Source: Lachnospiraceae bacterium
Lineage (GTDB): Bacteria; Bacillota; Clostridia; Lachnospirales; Lachnospiraceae
Assembly: GCA_003862155.1 (NCBI GenBank)
Contig: QOUV01000014.1
Coordinates: forward strand, 1 to 60,569
DNA: 60,569 nt
Reading direction: 5' to 3'
The notes beneath the pieces were generated by a model that was not told where the DNA came from, did no database searches, and saw only the letters and a list, made by a program, of their open reading frames with translations. Of the stretch, positions 31,828-40,528 are shown piece by piece (positions within the stretch are counted from its first letter, which is position 1; every line of letters starts with the position of its first letter). The translations under genes were made by a program, and so were the position numbers.

Positions 31828-32003
31828 TGGGACAGCGGGGACGGTTCTTTTTGTCCCACTTTACGGATCAGGGGGACGGTTCTTTCGACGGGTCAGAAGG
31901 GACAGTTCTTTCTGTCCCACCATCCTAAAAGTGGGACAGAAAGAACCGTCCCCGGTGTCCCAATCCCAAAAGTGGGACAAAAAGAACCGTCCCTTCTGTC
32001 CCA
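31828..32003. repeat. Cluster of five REP-like copies
   Basis: Three forward copies (31828-31858, a partial at 31865-31885, and 31889-31919) face two reverse copies (31931-31962 and 31971-32003). All share GGGAC(A)GGTTCTTT..GTCCC. The first begins at the base after the SDR stop codon. The whole can fold into alternative long hairpins. Confidence 0.88.
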
Positions 32004-32031
32004 AAAAATTCCAGAAATTTGCAAAAATGTA

Positions 32032-32060
32032 TTGCGCACAATTTAATTCCGTGGTATAGT
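32032..32060 (+). promoter_or_regulatory. trxA promoter
   Basis: TTGCGC (32032-32037), 17 bases, TATAGT (32055-32060) with an extended -10 TGG ahead; start near 32067. Confidence 0.7.
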
Positions 32061-32113
32061 GTCTCTAGTGTTAAAACAAAGCTGTCGATAAGACAACCGA
32101 AAGGAGATTGGAA

Positions 32114-32422
32114 ATGGCTACATTGAAGTTTACTACTGATAATTTTGAAGATGAAGTATTAAAGTCGGACAAGCCGGTACTTGTTGATATGTGGGCTACA
32201 TGGTGCGCTCCGTGCCGTATGCAGGGACCGATCGTGGAACAGCTGGCCGATGAGCTCGAAGATGTGAAGGTTGGAAAGCTCGATGTTGACGAGAACCCGG
32301 AGATTGCCCAGAAATACAATGTCATGAGCATCCCTACATTACTTGTTATAAAAAATGGCGAGGTCGTTCAACAGGCGGTCGGTGTGCACACGAAGGCGCA
32401 GATCCTCGACATGCTGAAATAA
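32114..32422 (+). CDS. trxA: Thioredoxin
   Basis: A 102-residue thioredoxin, the general cytoplasmic disulfide reductant. Active site WCAPCRM (Ala instead of the usual Gly between the Cys), cis-Pro in SIPTLLV and the KLDVDENPEIA strand. Full length. The start is the ATG at 32114 with AAGGAG seven bases ahead; a TTG two codons upstream is less likely. Monocistronic, with its own promoter and a strong terminator. No thioredoxin reductase lies nearby. Confidence 0.96.
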   Translation: MATLKFTTDNFEDEVLKSDKPVLVDMWATWCAPCRMQGPIVEQLADELEDVKVGKLDVDENPEIAQKYNVMSIPTLLVIKNGEVVQQAVGVHTKAQILDMLK

Positions 32423-32439
32423 ACCCGAAAGCTGAAGCA

Positions 32440-32476
32440 AGCGGCACAGGTCCATCAGGACCGGCGCCGCTTTTTC
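32440..32476 (+). terminator. trxA terminator
   Basis: AGCGGC-AC-AGGTCC, loop ATCA, GGACC-GGC-GCCGCT then TTTTTCTTTT. Its right arm is also the coding end of vanZ on the other strand. Confidence 0.9.
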
Positions 32477-32922
32477 TTTTCTATAAAGATAATAATCAAT
32501 GTAATGATCAGTGCCCCGCAGAAACCGCCGCAGGTGTCGAGCCAGACATCGCTTATCATCGAGCCTCTGTGGCTGAAAATCTGGATCGTCTCATCGAGAA
32601 ACGCAGCAAAAAATACGTACTTCGTCGCCTGAATCAGAGAGGTGTGAAATATCCCCACAGGCACATTCAAACCTTCCTTAGACTTAATCCCGATCAGCCC
32701 ACGGATTTCCATTCCGAGAGCCATGTACTCGGTGAAATGAGCCATCTTTCTGATCAGATGGTCAGTGACCACTTTCGGATCCAGAAAAAGAGAAAGGAAC
32801 GGCTTGAGTAATTTCAAGAAGCGGCCGCTCTCCTCTGCAGAGTACGTTTTAGGCACCATGGAATGGCCCCAGATGAAGGCGAGAGTCAGAACTATCAAAA
32901 CAGTCAGAATTTTTTTCTTCAT
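32455..32922 (-). CDS. VanZ family membrane protein
   Basis: A 155-residue membrane protein. Four hydrophobic segments are seen (about 5-22, 78-95, 100-118 and 125-147) together with the family motif IRKMAHFTEYMALG. VanZ-like proteins give low-level teicoplanin resistance in one enterococcal case, but most have no known role. The very basic end KKKRRRS is coded by the right arm of the trxA terminator. No strong ribosome site. It is last in the direction of the polysaccharide genes and may be read with them. Confidence 0.88.
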   Translation of the reverse strand: MKKKILTVLIVLTLAFIWGHSMVPKTYSAEESGRFLKLLKPFLSLFLDPKVVTDHLIRKMAHFTEYMALGMEIRGLIGIKSKEGLNVPVGIFHTSLIQATKYVFFAAFLDETIQIFSHRGSMISDVWLDTCGGFCGALIITLIIIFIEKKKRRRS

Positions 32923-32947
32923 TTCGTTGTAACACCAAATAAATAAA

Positions 32948-33946
32948 TCAGCGTTCCTTGTAGATCTGATACGTTCTCTTAAGGCCGTCGCTTACAGAGT
33001 ACATCGGCTTCCAGCCTAGCTTTTTGATCTTGTCTATGGAAAGCAGCGCGTAGCTTGCTTTCGAGACGCTTGCGTTCTCTTCGATGTCAAAGACGACTTT
33101 TTTGCCGGCGAGTCTCGCCATAAAGCCAGCGTAGTCGCCGAGAGTCATGCCCTCGTCTTCGTCAGAAACGTTGTAGGCTTCGCCAGAGGCGCCGTCGAGC
33201 AGGACCTTTAAGACGCCGCTGGCGGTGTCGGCGATGTAGGAATAGGAGAACCGCTGGTTGCCTTTGCTCTTTAAAATAATGTCTTCGCCGGCGACAGCTT
33301 TGTCCATGAACTGAGCCATGGCCTTGGTGTCCTTCTTGTGGTCGGCGCCGACAGTACGGGCGAGACGGGCGATAACGACGTTTACGCCGTACTGGGATTC
33401 GTATGAGCGGCAGAGAGCTTCGCAGGTGCGCTTGGCTTCGTTATAGCCGGCGCGGGCGTTGTTGCAGTCGATGTATCCGCAGTATTTCTCATCCATAGGA
33501 GCTTCGGTGCCCTGGCCGTAGATCTCGACCGAGGAGGCGAGAAGGAAGCGCTCGATCTTCTTCTCGACAGCGAGCTTAAGGAGATTGTCGCAGCCAATGA
33601 TATTTGTCGTGATCGTGCCGACCGGGTCCTTCGCATACTGCGCAGGATGCGTGTTCGAGGCGAGGTGCAGGATAAAATCGACCTTGCCGTCGTAAAGGAT
33701 CGGATTCGTGATGTCAGCGGCAAGCTTCGTCACAGTGTCGTCTGATTCGCCGCCGTGACGGGAAAGAGAGACGATCTTCGTGTTGCTGCCGAAGTGCTTG
33801 TTTCTGTAGCGGATCACGTCCGAGATAAAAGTGCCGACAAAACCGGTACCACCGGAGATCAGCAGAGTCTTGCCATTGAGCTTGTCCCAGTCGTAAGGGA
33901 GCTCAGCGATAGTTTTAACGTCTTCAAGTTCTAATGATGTCATCAT
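32948..33946 (-). CDS. NAD-dependent epimerase/dehydratase (extended SDR)
   Basis: A 332-residue extended SDR acting on a nucleotide sugar. Signs: SGGTGFVGTFISD Rossmann motif, LLASSVEIYGQG, and the YNEAKR catalytic Tyr-Lys. It is one base downstream of an IspD/TarI-like cytidylyltransferase, so the two probably act on the same CDP-activated compound, for example a CDP-sugar or CDP-polyol; haemophilus Acs1 joins a cytidylyltransferase with an SDR in one chain for CDP-ribitol. The exact substrate is inference. It forms the end of polysaccharide module A. Confidence 0.85.
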   Translation of the reverse strand: MMTSLELEDVKTIAELPYDWDKLNGKTLLISGGTGFVGTFISDVIRYRNKHFGSNTKIVSLSRHGGESDDTVTKLAADITNPILYDGKVDFILHLASNTHPAQYAKDPVGTITTNIIGCDNLLKLAVEKKIERFLLASSVEIYGQGTEAPMDEKYCGYIDCNNARAGYNEAKRTCEALCRSYESQYGVNVVIARLARTVGADHKKDTKAMAQFMDKAVAGEDIILKSKGNQRFSYSYIADTASGVLKVLLDGASGEAYNVSDEDEGMTLGDYAGFMARLAGKKVVFDIEENASVSKASYALLSIDKIKKLGWKPMYSVSDGLKRTYQIYKER

Positions 33947-33947
33947 A

Positions 33948-34673
33948 TTATTTCAACCAGTCGCTCTTGTCAGACTTCAAGACAGCCTTGAAAGTCTCAA
34001 GATTTTCCTTCGTAGTAAGTTTGATATTCCGATCAGAGCCAGTGGCAAAATGCAGGGTCTCGCCGAGCTGGACCATCATCGTGTTCGTGTAGTTCGAGCC
34101 ATCGATACCGATATTCTTCTCGAAAGCCTCGTGGTAGCGCCTGTCGAGATTCTCGAATTCGTAAGCCTGCGGAGTGGCGACGATGCGGAGCTTCTCACGC
34201 GGAATGTAAGAGGTAGTCGTCGTGCTGTCGTCTTCTCCGACGCAGAAGACCTGCTCATTTACAGGGCGGGAAGTAACGCCATTGCCATATTTCTCAGCGG
34301 TGCGGACAACATCGGTAAGGATCATGTCGTTGATCAGAGGGCGAACGCCGTCGTGAATAATTACGATATCGCCTTTCTGGCATTTCCCTTCGAGACCATA
34401 GACGCCGTTTCGGATGCTCTCCTGGCCGGAATTTCCACCCGGAACGACCCACTTGAGTTTACTGATATTGAACTGCTTCGCATAAGCCCAGAGGACATTG
34501 TCCCAGCCGTCGAGGCAGACAACCTCGATCGCGTCGATCAGAGGATGATTCTGAAAACTCTCAAGCGTATAAATAATAACCGGTTTGTCATAGACATTAA
34601 TAAACTGCTTCGGGATGTCCTGCCCCATGCGGTGTCCGGAACCCCCGGCAATGATCAATGCAACATTTGACAT
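33948..34673 (-). CDS. IspD/TarI-family cytidylyltransferase
   Basis: A 241-residue CTP:phosphate cytidylyltransferase. Signs: IIAGGSGHRMGQDIPKQF, HDGVRPLI and the TPQAYEF region. IspD (isoprenoid) and TarI/Bcs1 (ribitol 5-phosphate) share this fold. Its place among glycosyltransferases and beside an SDR argues for a sugar or polyol phosphate substrate (TarI-like) rather than methylerythritol phosphate. GGAG lies ten bases before the ATG. It may start its own transcript: a TTGACT box lies at 34749-34754 without a clear -10. Confidence 0.85.
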   Translation of the reverse strand: MSNVALIIAGGSGHRMGQDIPKQFINVYDKPVIIYTLESFQNHPLIDAIEVVCLDGWDNVLWAYAKQFNISKLKWVVPGGNSGQESIRNGVYGLEGKCQKGDIVIIHDGVRPLINDMILTDVVRTAEKYGNGVTSRPVNEQVFCVGEDDSTTTTSYIPREKLRIVATPQAYEFENLDRRYHEAFEKNIGIDGSNYTNTMMVQLGETLHFATGSDRNIKLTTKENLETFKAVLKSDKSDWLK

Positions 34674-34849
34674 ATTCCATCTGCTCCTTTACGAAAATCT
34701 GCTTTTTTTCATAATTACGAAAAATAGCTTATCTTATATTAATAAAATAGTCAAGCTTCTGATGCCGCCGGCCGATACAGTGAAAAAGTCAGGCGAGGCA
34801 TTCTTCTCAAAAGCCTCATAGCAGCGCCTTCGCGCTTTGTATCTGATTT

Positions 34850-35848
34850 TCAGATAAATTTCGTAAGTAAATCAAGAGAATGATTGCGCTTCTTTTCATC
34901 CAGCATGCCGGAATAAATCATTCTCTTTGTGAAATATTTTATTTTGCTGCTGGTATTGTCCTTAAGGAAGCGGTCCAGATCATCTTTTGAAAATTCAGCA
35001 TCTTTTACAATTTCAAGATTCATATTGTAGTATTCGTCATTATCAATATGATTTTTTTTGATCAGAGCCATCCACTTGCAGGCATTGACAAATGAATTCA
35101 CCACAGAATATTTGTAAAGAGGCGACTGCTTATTCAGCTGCCTGAAAGTGGCAAGAGAGACAATCGAATGAAATCCTACAGCCTTCTCACTTAAAGCAGC
35201 ATCGTCATTCATAGTGTTACCAGGTCTGTCGAAGAAATAATTTGAAAGCTCCTTATCAAGGTAGACAGCCGACTTGATTCTGGTCAGATAAACCTGATAC
35301 AGTAAATAATCGGTGTAGCTTACTTTCTTTGGGAAACTGATGCCGCGGCAGAGATCAGTTTTGTATAATTTTGAGTGAGGACTCTGCGGAATCGTAACGA
35401 AATCAGACAGATCGGTGTATAGTTTATCACTGTTAAGATGTGAAAAAAAATCTCTGTCACTCTTTACCGTGCCATCAGCAAAAACCAGTTTTCTCCTGCC
35501 TACTACAAAGTCCGTATTGTACTTATCCATCGCAGCAAGGAGTGTCTCAACCGCTTCCGGTTCCAGCCAGTCATCAGGATCACAGATCAGAAAATATTCA
35601 CTTGAAATACTATTTACAGCAATTTCGAGGCCACTACCGTAGCCGCCATTTTCCTTATGAATAACGCGGATCCGATCATCTCTTTTCTGCAGTTCGTCGC
35701 ATAGTTTTACAGAGTTGTCCGTAGAACCATCATCTATTAAAAAAATATCAATATCCCTGTAAGTCTGGCTGAGCAGACTGTTGACACATTTTTCGAGATA
35801 ATTCTCCACATTGTAAACAGGCACAATTATAGAAACTTCTGGATTCAT
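34850..35848 (-). CDS. Glycosyltransferase family 2
   Basis: A 332-residue GT-A-fold transferase for cell-surface polysaccharide. The N-terminal domain shows VSIIVPVYNVENYLEKCV, DDGSTDNS and the metal motif CDPDDW; the C-terminal 130 residues are helical and basic, typical of capsule CpsI/WfgS-like enzymes. No membrane helix. Donor and acceptor unknown. It follows the next GT2 gene by three bases with GGAG ahead of its ATG. Confidence 0.9.
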   Translation of the reverse strand: MNPEVSIIVPVYNVENYLEKCVNSLLSQTYRDIDIFLIDDGSTDNSVKLCDELQKRDDRIRVIHKENGGYGSGLEIAVNSISSEYFLICDPDDWLEPEAVETLLAAMDKYNTDFVVGRRKLVFADGTVKSDRDFFSHLNSDKLYTDLSDFVTIPQSPHSKLYKTDLCRGISFPKKVSYTDYLLYQVYLTRIKSAVYLDKELSNYFFDRPGNTMNDDAALSEKAVGFHSIVSLATFRQLNKQSPLYKYSVVNSFVNACKWMALIKKNHIDNDEYYNMNLEIVKDAEFSKDDLDRFLKDNTSSKIKYFTKRMIYSGMLDEKKRNHSLDLLTKFI

Positions 35849-35851
35849 ATT

Positions 35852-36838
35852 CTACTCCATTTTCCTGATGCGCATCAGCAATTCCAAAGCGAATGTTTTT
35901 AGTTTTTCGCTGGTAGTGCACTCTTTAAATTTATAAATCGAATGGCAGTTTTTTAAAAATTCATGCCGGGCGTTTTGTATCATACTCCTGAATTCAGGTT
36001 TATGCTCAATTTTATTTTGCATATACATCACCAGAGGGCCAAAAGCAAACCTCGTTCTGGCCACACTAAGAGCAAGTTCTTCGTCCTTAGAAAACGAGAA
36101 TTCCTCTGCGATGACATCTAAAGATTCGATAAATCCGCTCCTGCCGTGCTTTGAATTCCTTATCACATTGTCTACTGCCCTGTTTGGATTCTGAAAATAA
36201 AAATATCCAATCTGATTGATGTAATCGGCTTTCAGGTGGCCGTTATTTTTCGCTGCTTTAAGGCAGAACTCAGCATCCTCCATAAGCGTCATTTTATCAT
36301 TAAAGAGGATATTTTTTATTAATTTCCTGTCGAAAAATTTATTCCACAAATACCCGTATATTTTTTTATCGGTAAGTATTGTAATGACGAAATCCTCATC
36401 AGAAAGCTTCAGATTCCTGCCTTTCAGAACATCCACTGTCTTACCGTCTGGCCAGACACAGCTCATCCCAAACATCACGATATCACTGTGCCCACTGTGA
36501 AAGACCTCAGCGGCTTTTCTGATAACACCCTGATTGTACCAGTCATCAGCATCACAGAACCCGATAAAATCACCGGTCGCATTTTCGAGGCCAATATTTC
36601 TCGCGTTGGAAACTCCCGCCACATCGGTATCGAATATCTTGATTTCCGGATGTTCCTCAGCTGATTTACGCGCGGCAGCTCTGGTCTGCTCCGTCGCCGC
36701 ATTCAGGATAACCAGCACCTCGATATCGTCGTAGTCCTGATCTGTCAGGCTTTCAAGGCAGTGCGTCAGGATCTCATTTTCACTGTGGGCAGGAACTATT
36801 ATTGAAAATTTGCCTTTTTTATCAGTATCTTTATTCAT
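35852..36838 (-). CDS. Glycosyltransferase family 2
   Basis: A 328-residue GT-A transferase. Signs: FSIIVPAHSENEILTHCLES, NARNIGLENATGDFIGF and the metal motif CDADDW. C-terminal part helical, ending in RIRKME. It differs clearly from the neighbouring GT2, so each probably makes its own linkage. It lies 15 bases after the flippase and has no strong ribosome site. Confidence 0.9.
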   Translation of the reverse strand: MNKDTDKKGKFSIIVPAHSENEILTHCLESLTDQDYDDIEVLVILNAATEQTRAAARKSAEEHPEIKIFDTDVAGVSNARNIGLENATGDFIGFCDADDWYNQGVIRKAAEVFHSGHSDIVMFGMSCVWPDGKTVDVLKGRNLKLSDEDFVITILTDKKIYGYLWNKFFDRKLIKNILFNDKMTLMEDAEFCLKAAKNNGHLKADYINQIGYFYFQNPNRAVDNVIRNSKHGRSGFIESLDVIAEEFSFSKDEELALSVARTRFAFGPLVMYMQNKIEHKPEFRSMIQNARHEFLKNCHSIYKFKECTTSEKLKTFALELLMRIRKME

Positions 36839-36853
36839 TTTTTATAATTACGA

Positions 36854-38305
36854 TCAGTTTTTTCTATGAACCCTTACACTCATAGCCCTCTTCATCAGTT
36901 CATCCTTTAAGAGGATCAGCACGATTCCATATACTCCGAAGAAAATGGCCGCTGAGATCACAAGCCTTAAGAGCGCGTTCCAGTTTAAAAAATGCATGGC
37001 AAGCAGTGCGCATACCGAAGCAAGTGCTGCGGTCAGCCCATATTTAAGAAATGAAATGTGCCTGAAAGTATGTCCTACCACATCGCGTCCCAGTATCAGC
37101 TGGGCGACGAGCACGAGATACTCGGCCACCATCGTAGCAAACGCTGCGCCGAAATGTGAAAATCCCGGTATCATGATCAGATTCAGTACGAAGTCCGTCA
37201 CGGCACCGACTATAACACTGTAGAGCACCTGCTTCTCGCGGTCGAGTGCAGTGAGCGTCTGAACTCCGATGATTCCGGTCAGACCGATCGGGATCACAGA
37301 GAGATTTATGACCTGCATGGTCGCGGTCGCAGCCACGTACTCAGGGCCCGCGATAAACATCAGGCAGTCCTTCGCCTCTATGATAAAGAAGAGCATCAGC
37401 GGAAAACTCATGAAAAGCTCCGCATTCATAGCCAGTCCAAGCAGGCGATAGAATTCGTCCTCATTGTGTTTGTTGGCGTAGTTCGACATCCGCGGCAGAA
37501 GGACATTGCCAAGTGATGAAACGACAGACACCAGGATCGTCTTGATCTTTACAGCCGCGGTATAAAGTCCGACATCAGTATTGCTCTTCATCGCACCGAG
37601 CATTACAGTGTCGAGATTCGTGTAGATGCTTATCGTTGCGCTCTGCGCAAAGAGGATGAAGATCGGCCCGAGATGCTGTTTGAAATCGTATCTGCCGGTC
37701 TTTCTGAATGAGATGTATTTTCTAAGCCTGATAAAATTCGTCACATTCGAGCCGACCGAAGCCAGCACAGTCGTAGCCGCGTAGATTCTGTAGTCCGACT
37801 GCTGATGAACGAGAGCAAACATCAGGACAACAGATATCAGCTTGAAGATAATCGAGCGGCGCGTGATGTAGTCGTACTGCTCGAGTGCCTGGTACAGCCA
37901 GTTCGCCCCGACCATATTTAAAATGATGTTGGCGCCCTCTATCAGGAAAAGTTCCTTGTCCGAAGCGAGTTTCGGAACAGTAAAGAGGCAGATCAGGTAC
38001 GAGACCGTGACAAGCGCAGTGGATACCGCATTGATTATCAGAATCTCCTGGGCAGTCTTCGACAGCAGCTGCCTGTCATCTCTTACTTTGGCGCAGGCCC
38101 TGACACCATAGGTCGGAATACCGAGCGAAGCAAGCATCACAAAGTAATTGACAAGCGAAGCCGCAAAGTTCACCTTCCCATTCCCGGCCGCATGCAGGAT
38201 TCTCGAGACATACGGGAACGTGATCAGCGGAAAGATGAAATTCGAGGCTGTCAGTATAAAGTTCATTATGAAGTTATACTTGACAGAATGTATTTTATTA
38301 TCCAT
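36854..38305 (-). CDS. wzx: Wzx-type polysaccharide flippase (copy 1)
   Basis: A 483-residue polytopic protein of the MOP/PST family that flips lipid-linked repeat units across the membrane. About 12-14 hydrophobic helices are seen, from NFILTASNFIFPLITFPYVS on. It is a close paralogue of the flippase at 46407-47867: long blocks such as HQQSDYRIYAATTVLASVGS are identical, yet the base composition here is GC-richer. It serves module A. Confidence 0.93.
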   Translation of the reverse strand: MDNKIHSVKYNFIMNFILTASNFIFPLITFPYVSRILHAAGNGKVNFAASLVNYFVMLASLGIPTYGVRACAKVRDDRQLLSKTAQEILIINAVSTALVTVSYLICLFTVPKLASDKELFLIEGANIILNMVGANWLYQALEQYDYITRRSIIFKLISVVLMFALVHQQSDYRIYAATTVLASVGSNVTNFIRLRKYISFRKTGRYDFKQHLGPIFILFAQSATISIYTNLDTVMLGAMKSNTDVGLYTAAVKIKTILVSVVSSLGNVLLPRMSNYANKHNEDEFYRLLGLAMNAELFMSFPLMLFFIIEAKDCLMFIAGPEYVAATATMQVINLSVIPIGLTGIIGVQTLTALDREKQVLYSVIVGAVTDFVLNLIMIPGFSHFGAAFATMVAEYLVLVAQLILGRDVVGHTFRHISFLKYGLTAALASVCALLAMHFLNWNALLRLVISAAIFFGVYGIVLILLKDELMKRAMSVRVHRKN

Positions 38306-38312
38306 TAATTAT

Positions 38313-39425
38313 TCATCTGTACAGGCTCAAAAACGCCTTCATCGTATCCGAAATATCGAACTTCTCCTCTTTTAAAATATCCGAGGTATCTTTTCTCTCG
38401 ACCTTCGAATCACTTATTATCGTATCGACCCAGTCGCCGATGCTTGAATCATCTATAGGCAGAAAAGCCGCGGTCGGAAGGAGCTTCGCCTCCCGGGTTA
38501 TCTTGTCTGAAAAAACAGCCGGCAGGCCCGCTGCCTGCGCCTCAACTCCGACGATCGGCAGCCCCTCGAAATGCGACGGCAGGATAAAGACATCCATCGC
38601 CTGAAGCAGCTCTTCAACATGGTTGCTAAGACCGTAAAAAATAACGTTCTTTTCGAGCTTCTCCTCTTTTACCAGCTTTTCGATACGCTCTTTATCAACG
38701 CCTTCACCGATCAGTAAAAGCTTCGCATCCGGGACCTTCTCCAGCAGGTTCTTAAAAATCCTGATAATATACTCGTGGTTCTTCTGATAGGAGAATCTCC
38801 CGACGTGACCGACTACAAGCTCATCGCCAAAGTGCAATTTCTCCCGCACTCTGGCGCGGACTAAAGGGTTGTACTTAAACTTCCCGAGGTCTATGCCGTT
38901 ATTTATGATCTTTATATCCTTCTCAGGAATCCCGGGATACATCCACCGGGCAGCGAGATCAGAGCATGCGACAAAATCAGTGCCGAATTTTATGAGCTTA
39001 GGCCTCGTGACCTTATGCATGAATCTCTTGATGCTCTTGTAATTCCCATCTACTTCAGTGGCGTGCGAGTGAAATATTATCTTCGGAACGCCAGCTTCCT
39101 TTGCGGCTCTGCCAGCGATATAGAGTTTGCTCGCGACGTCGGAATGGACATGGACACAGTCGTAGTGATTTTCGCGAAGATATGCAAGCAGATGCCTATA
39201 GATCATATGCTGCTTAATAATCTTGCTCCCCTCGTATCCGACATAGATGACCTTAGTCCCGTATGACGCTAATTTCTCAATATTCTCTTCGTTTTCAAAA
39301 TGCTCAAAAGCAGCTATATCTATCTGAATATCAGCCGGTTTATTTGCAATGACGCTTGCGACCAGCGAGTAGACCCCGCTGAAGCCTATATCGTCAACAT
39401 TTACTTCCAAAACCCTGTAACTCAT
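38313..39425 (-). CDS. Glycosyltransferase family 4
   Basis: A 370-residue retaining GT-B transferase. The C-terminal nucleotide-sugar domain shows VGHVGRFSYQKNHEYIIRIF and the E-x7-E motif in EGLPIVGVEAQAAGLP; the N-terminal domain includes HSHATEVDGN. The EpsF/CapM-like look suggests hexose or HexNAc transfer. GGAAGG lies before its ATG. It is eight bases upstream of flippase 1. Confidence 0.92.
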   Translation of the reverse strand: MSYRVLEVNVDDIGFSGVYSLVASVIANKPADIQIDIAAFEHFENEENIEKLASYGTKVIYVGYEGSKIIKQHMIYRHLLAYLRENHYDCVHVHSDVASKLYIAGRAAKEAGVPKIIFHSHATEVDGNYKSIKRFMHKVTRPKLIKFGTDFVACSDLAARWMYPGIPEKDIKIINNGIDLGKFKYNPLVRARVREKLHFGDELVVGHVGRFSYQKNHEYIIRIFKNLLEKVPDAKLLLIGEGVDKERIEKLVKEEKLEKNVIFYGLSNHVEELLQAMDVFILPSHFEGLPIVGVEAQAAGLPAVFSDKITREAKLLPTAAFLPIDDSSIGDWVDTIISDSKVERKDTSDILKEEKFDISDTMKAFLSLYR

Positions 39426-39479
39426 CTTCGTACCTTCCAGGCTCCGTGACTCATTCCAAACCTTCTGGATCTAAAGGCA

Positions 39480-40376
39480 TTACATTTCATTCTGTACCCT
39501 CTTTATCTCCGGATGAAATTTGAAACCGGCTTTCGTCCCCGCGGAGATCGTGTGCAGCCTCTCACTCTTGTGGTCCTTAGCTTTCGCGATCACACGAAAT
39601 ACATGCAGGCACAATCTGGCAGTCTGGTAGAAAAAACCCTTCGCCCCCGCTTCGCGGTAGAGAAAAACCTCGTTCCGATACGCCAGCTCGTAGCGCTTTA
39701 TCCTGCTGAAATCATCGGTCGCGATATTTGAGCCATAGTTGTTCTTCGTCTTGTGAACGACCCTGCTCGTGTTTATAAGGTAGCACGGATAACTCCGTGA
39801 GATCCTCTGGCTGTATTCGACATCGTCTCCCCAGATAAAAAACTCCTTTATCGGAAGTCCGACCTCCTCTACTACTTCCCTCTTCGTAAAAAATGACACA
39901 AAAGTGCCCATCTTTATCTTTACGACCGGGTCATCAAAATTGTCCACTTTTTTATAGAGGGATTCCTTCGGCACATTCATAAGGCAGATGCTGCCATCGG
40001 TCCAGACGACCCTGCTCGAGAGAAACCCGAAATTTCCCTGAAGCTTATCGCCCGCTTCTTTAAGCTGTTCCAGCGCATCCGGCGTCGGCATGCTGTCATC
40101 GTCCATCAGCCAGAAATACTCGTACCCGAGCTTGTAGGCGAGCTTTATCCCCTCGAAAAAGCCTCCGGCACCGCCGAGATTCGCCCCGGTGGAATGATAG
40201 ATGATCTTATCCTCATCCACCAGCGGCTTCAGCATCTCCGGTGTTCCATCAGTGCTCATATTATCGATCACGATAATATCCGCTTTATAAGTCTGCTTCT
40301 GCAAATGCTCAATGCACTCAGCAAGCAGCTCTTTTCTATTATACGTAACAACGATCGCCGCTGTATCACTATTCAT
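39480..40376 (-). CDS. Glycosyltransferase family 2, GlfT2/rhamnosyltransferase-like
   Basis: A 298-residue GT-A transferase. Signs: IVVTYNRKELLAECIEHL, DNMSTDGT, ANLGGAGGFFEG and WLMDDDS, with WGDDVEYSQR near the middle. The GGAGGF and W-x-x-D-D-D pattern resembles galactofuranosyltransferases (GlfT2-like) and some rhamnosyltransferases; no glf gene is in the window. The start is the ATG at 40376 with GAGG seven bases ahead, not the TTG at 40379. Confidence 0.88.
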   Translation of the reverse strand: MNSDTAAIVVTYNRKELLAECIEHLQKQTYKADIIVIDNMSTDGTPEMLKPLVDEDKIIYHSTGANLGGAGGFFEGIKLAYKLGYEYFWLMDDDSMPTPDALEQLKEAGDKLQGNFGFLSSRVVWTDGSICLMNVPKESLYKKVDNFDDPVVKIKMGTFVSFFTKREVVEEVGLPIKEFFIWGDDVEYSQRISRSYPCYLINTSRVVHKTKNNYGSNIATDDFSRIKRYELAYRNEVFLYREAGAKGFFYQTARLCLHVFRVIAKAKDHKSERLHTISAGTKAGFKFHPEIKRVQNEM

Positions 40377-40440
40377 CAAAATTCCTCAAATGCTTTCAAA
40401 ATTTACAAAAATTATAGCATTAGTGCAACCCGTTTGCAAT

Positions 40441-40476
40441 AAAAAAGCCTCCCGGTCATCGTGACCGGGAGGCTTA
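40441..40476 (-). terminator. Terminator of the DUF4012 gene
   Basis: GCCTCCCGGTCA-TCG-TGACCGGGAGGC, a perfect 12-bp stem, followed on the minus strand by six T. It separates the DUF4012 gene from the rest of module A. Confidence 0.93.
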
Positions 40477-40528
40477 TACATACCAGACTTATATCTTATA
40501 TATTTTTTAAAAAATTTCAGTCAGGTCC

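Noticed and set aside
33382-33723. Overlapping minus-strand frame rich in Ser/Arg/Thr
   Set aside because: Shadow of the epimerase gene in another frame of the same strand.
35052-35059. A8/T8 tract in a GT2 gene as a further phase switch
   Set aside because: Runs of eight A in AT-rich coding sequence are common by chance, the frame is open, and a similar run exists in the GT4 gene near 51651; no reason to single it out.
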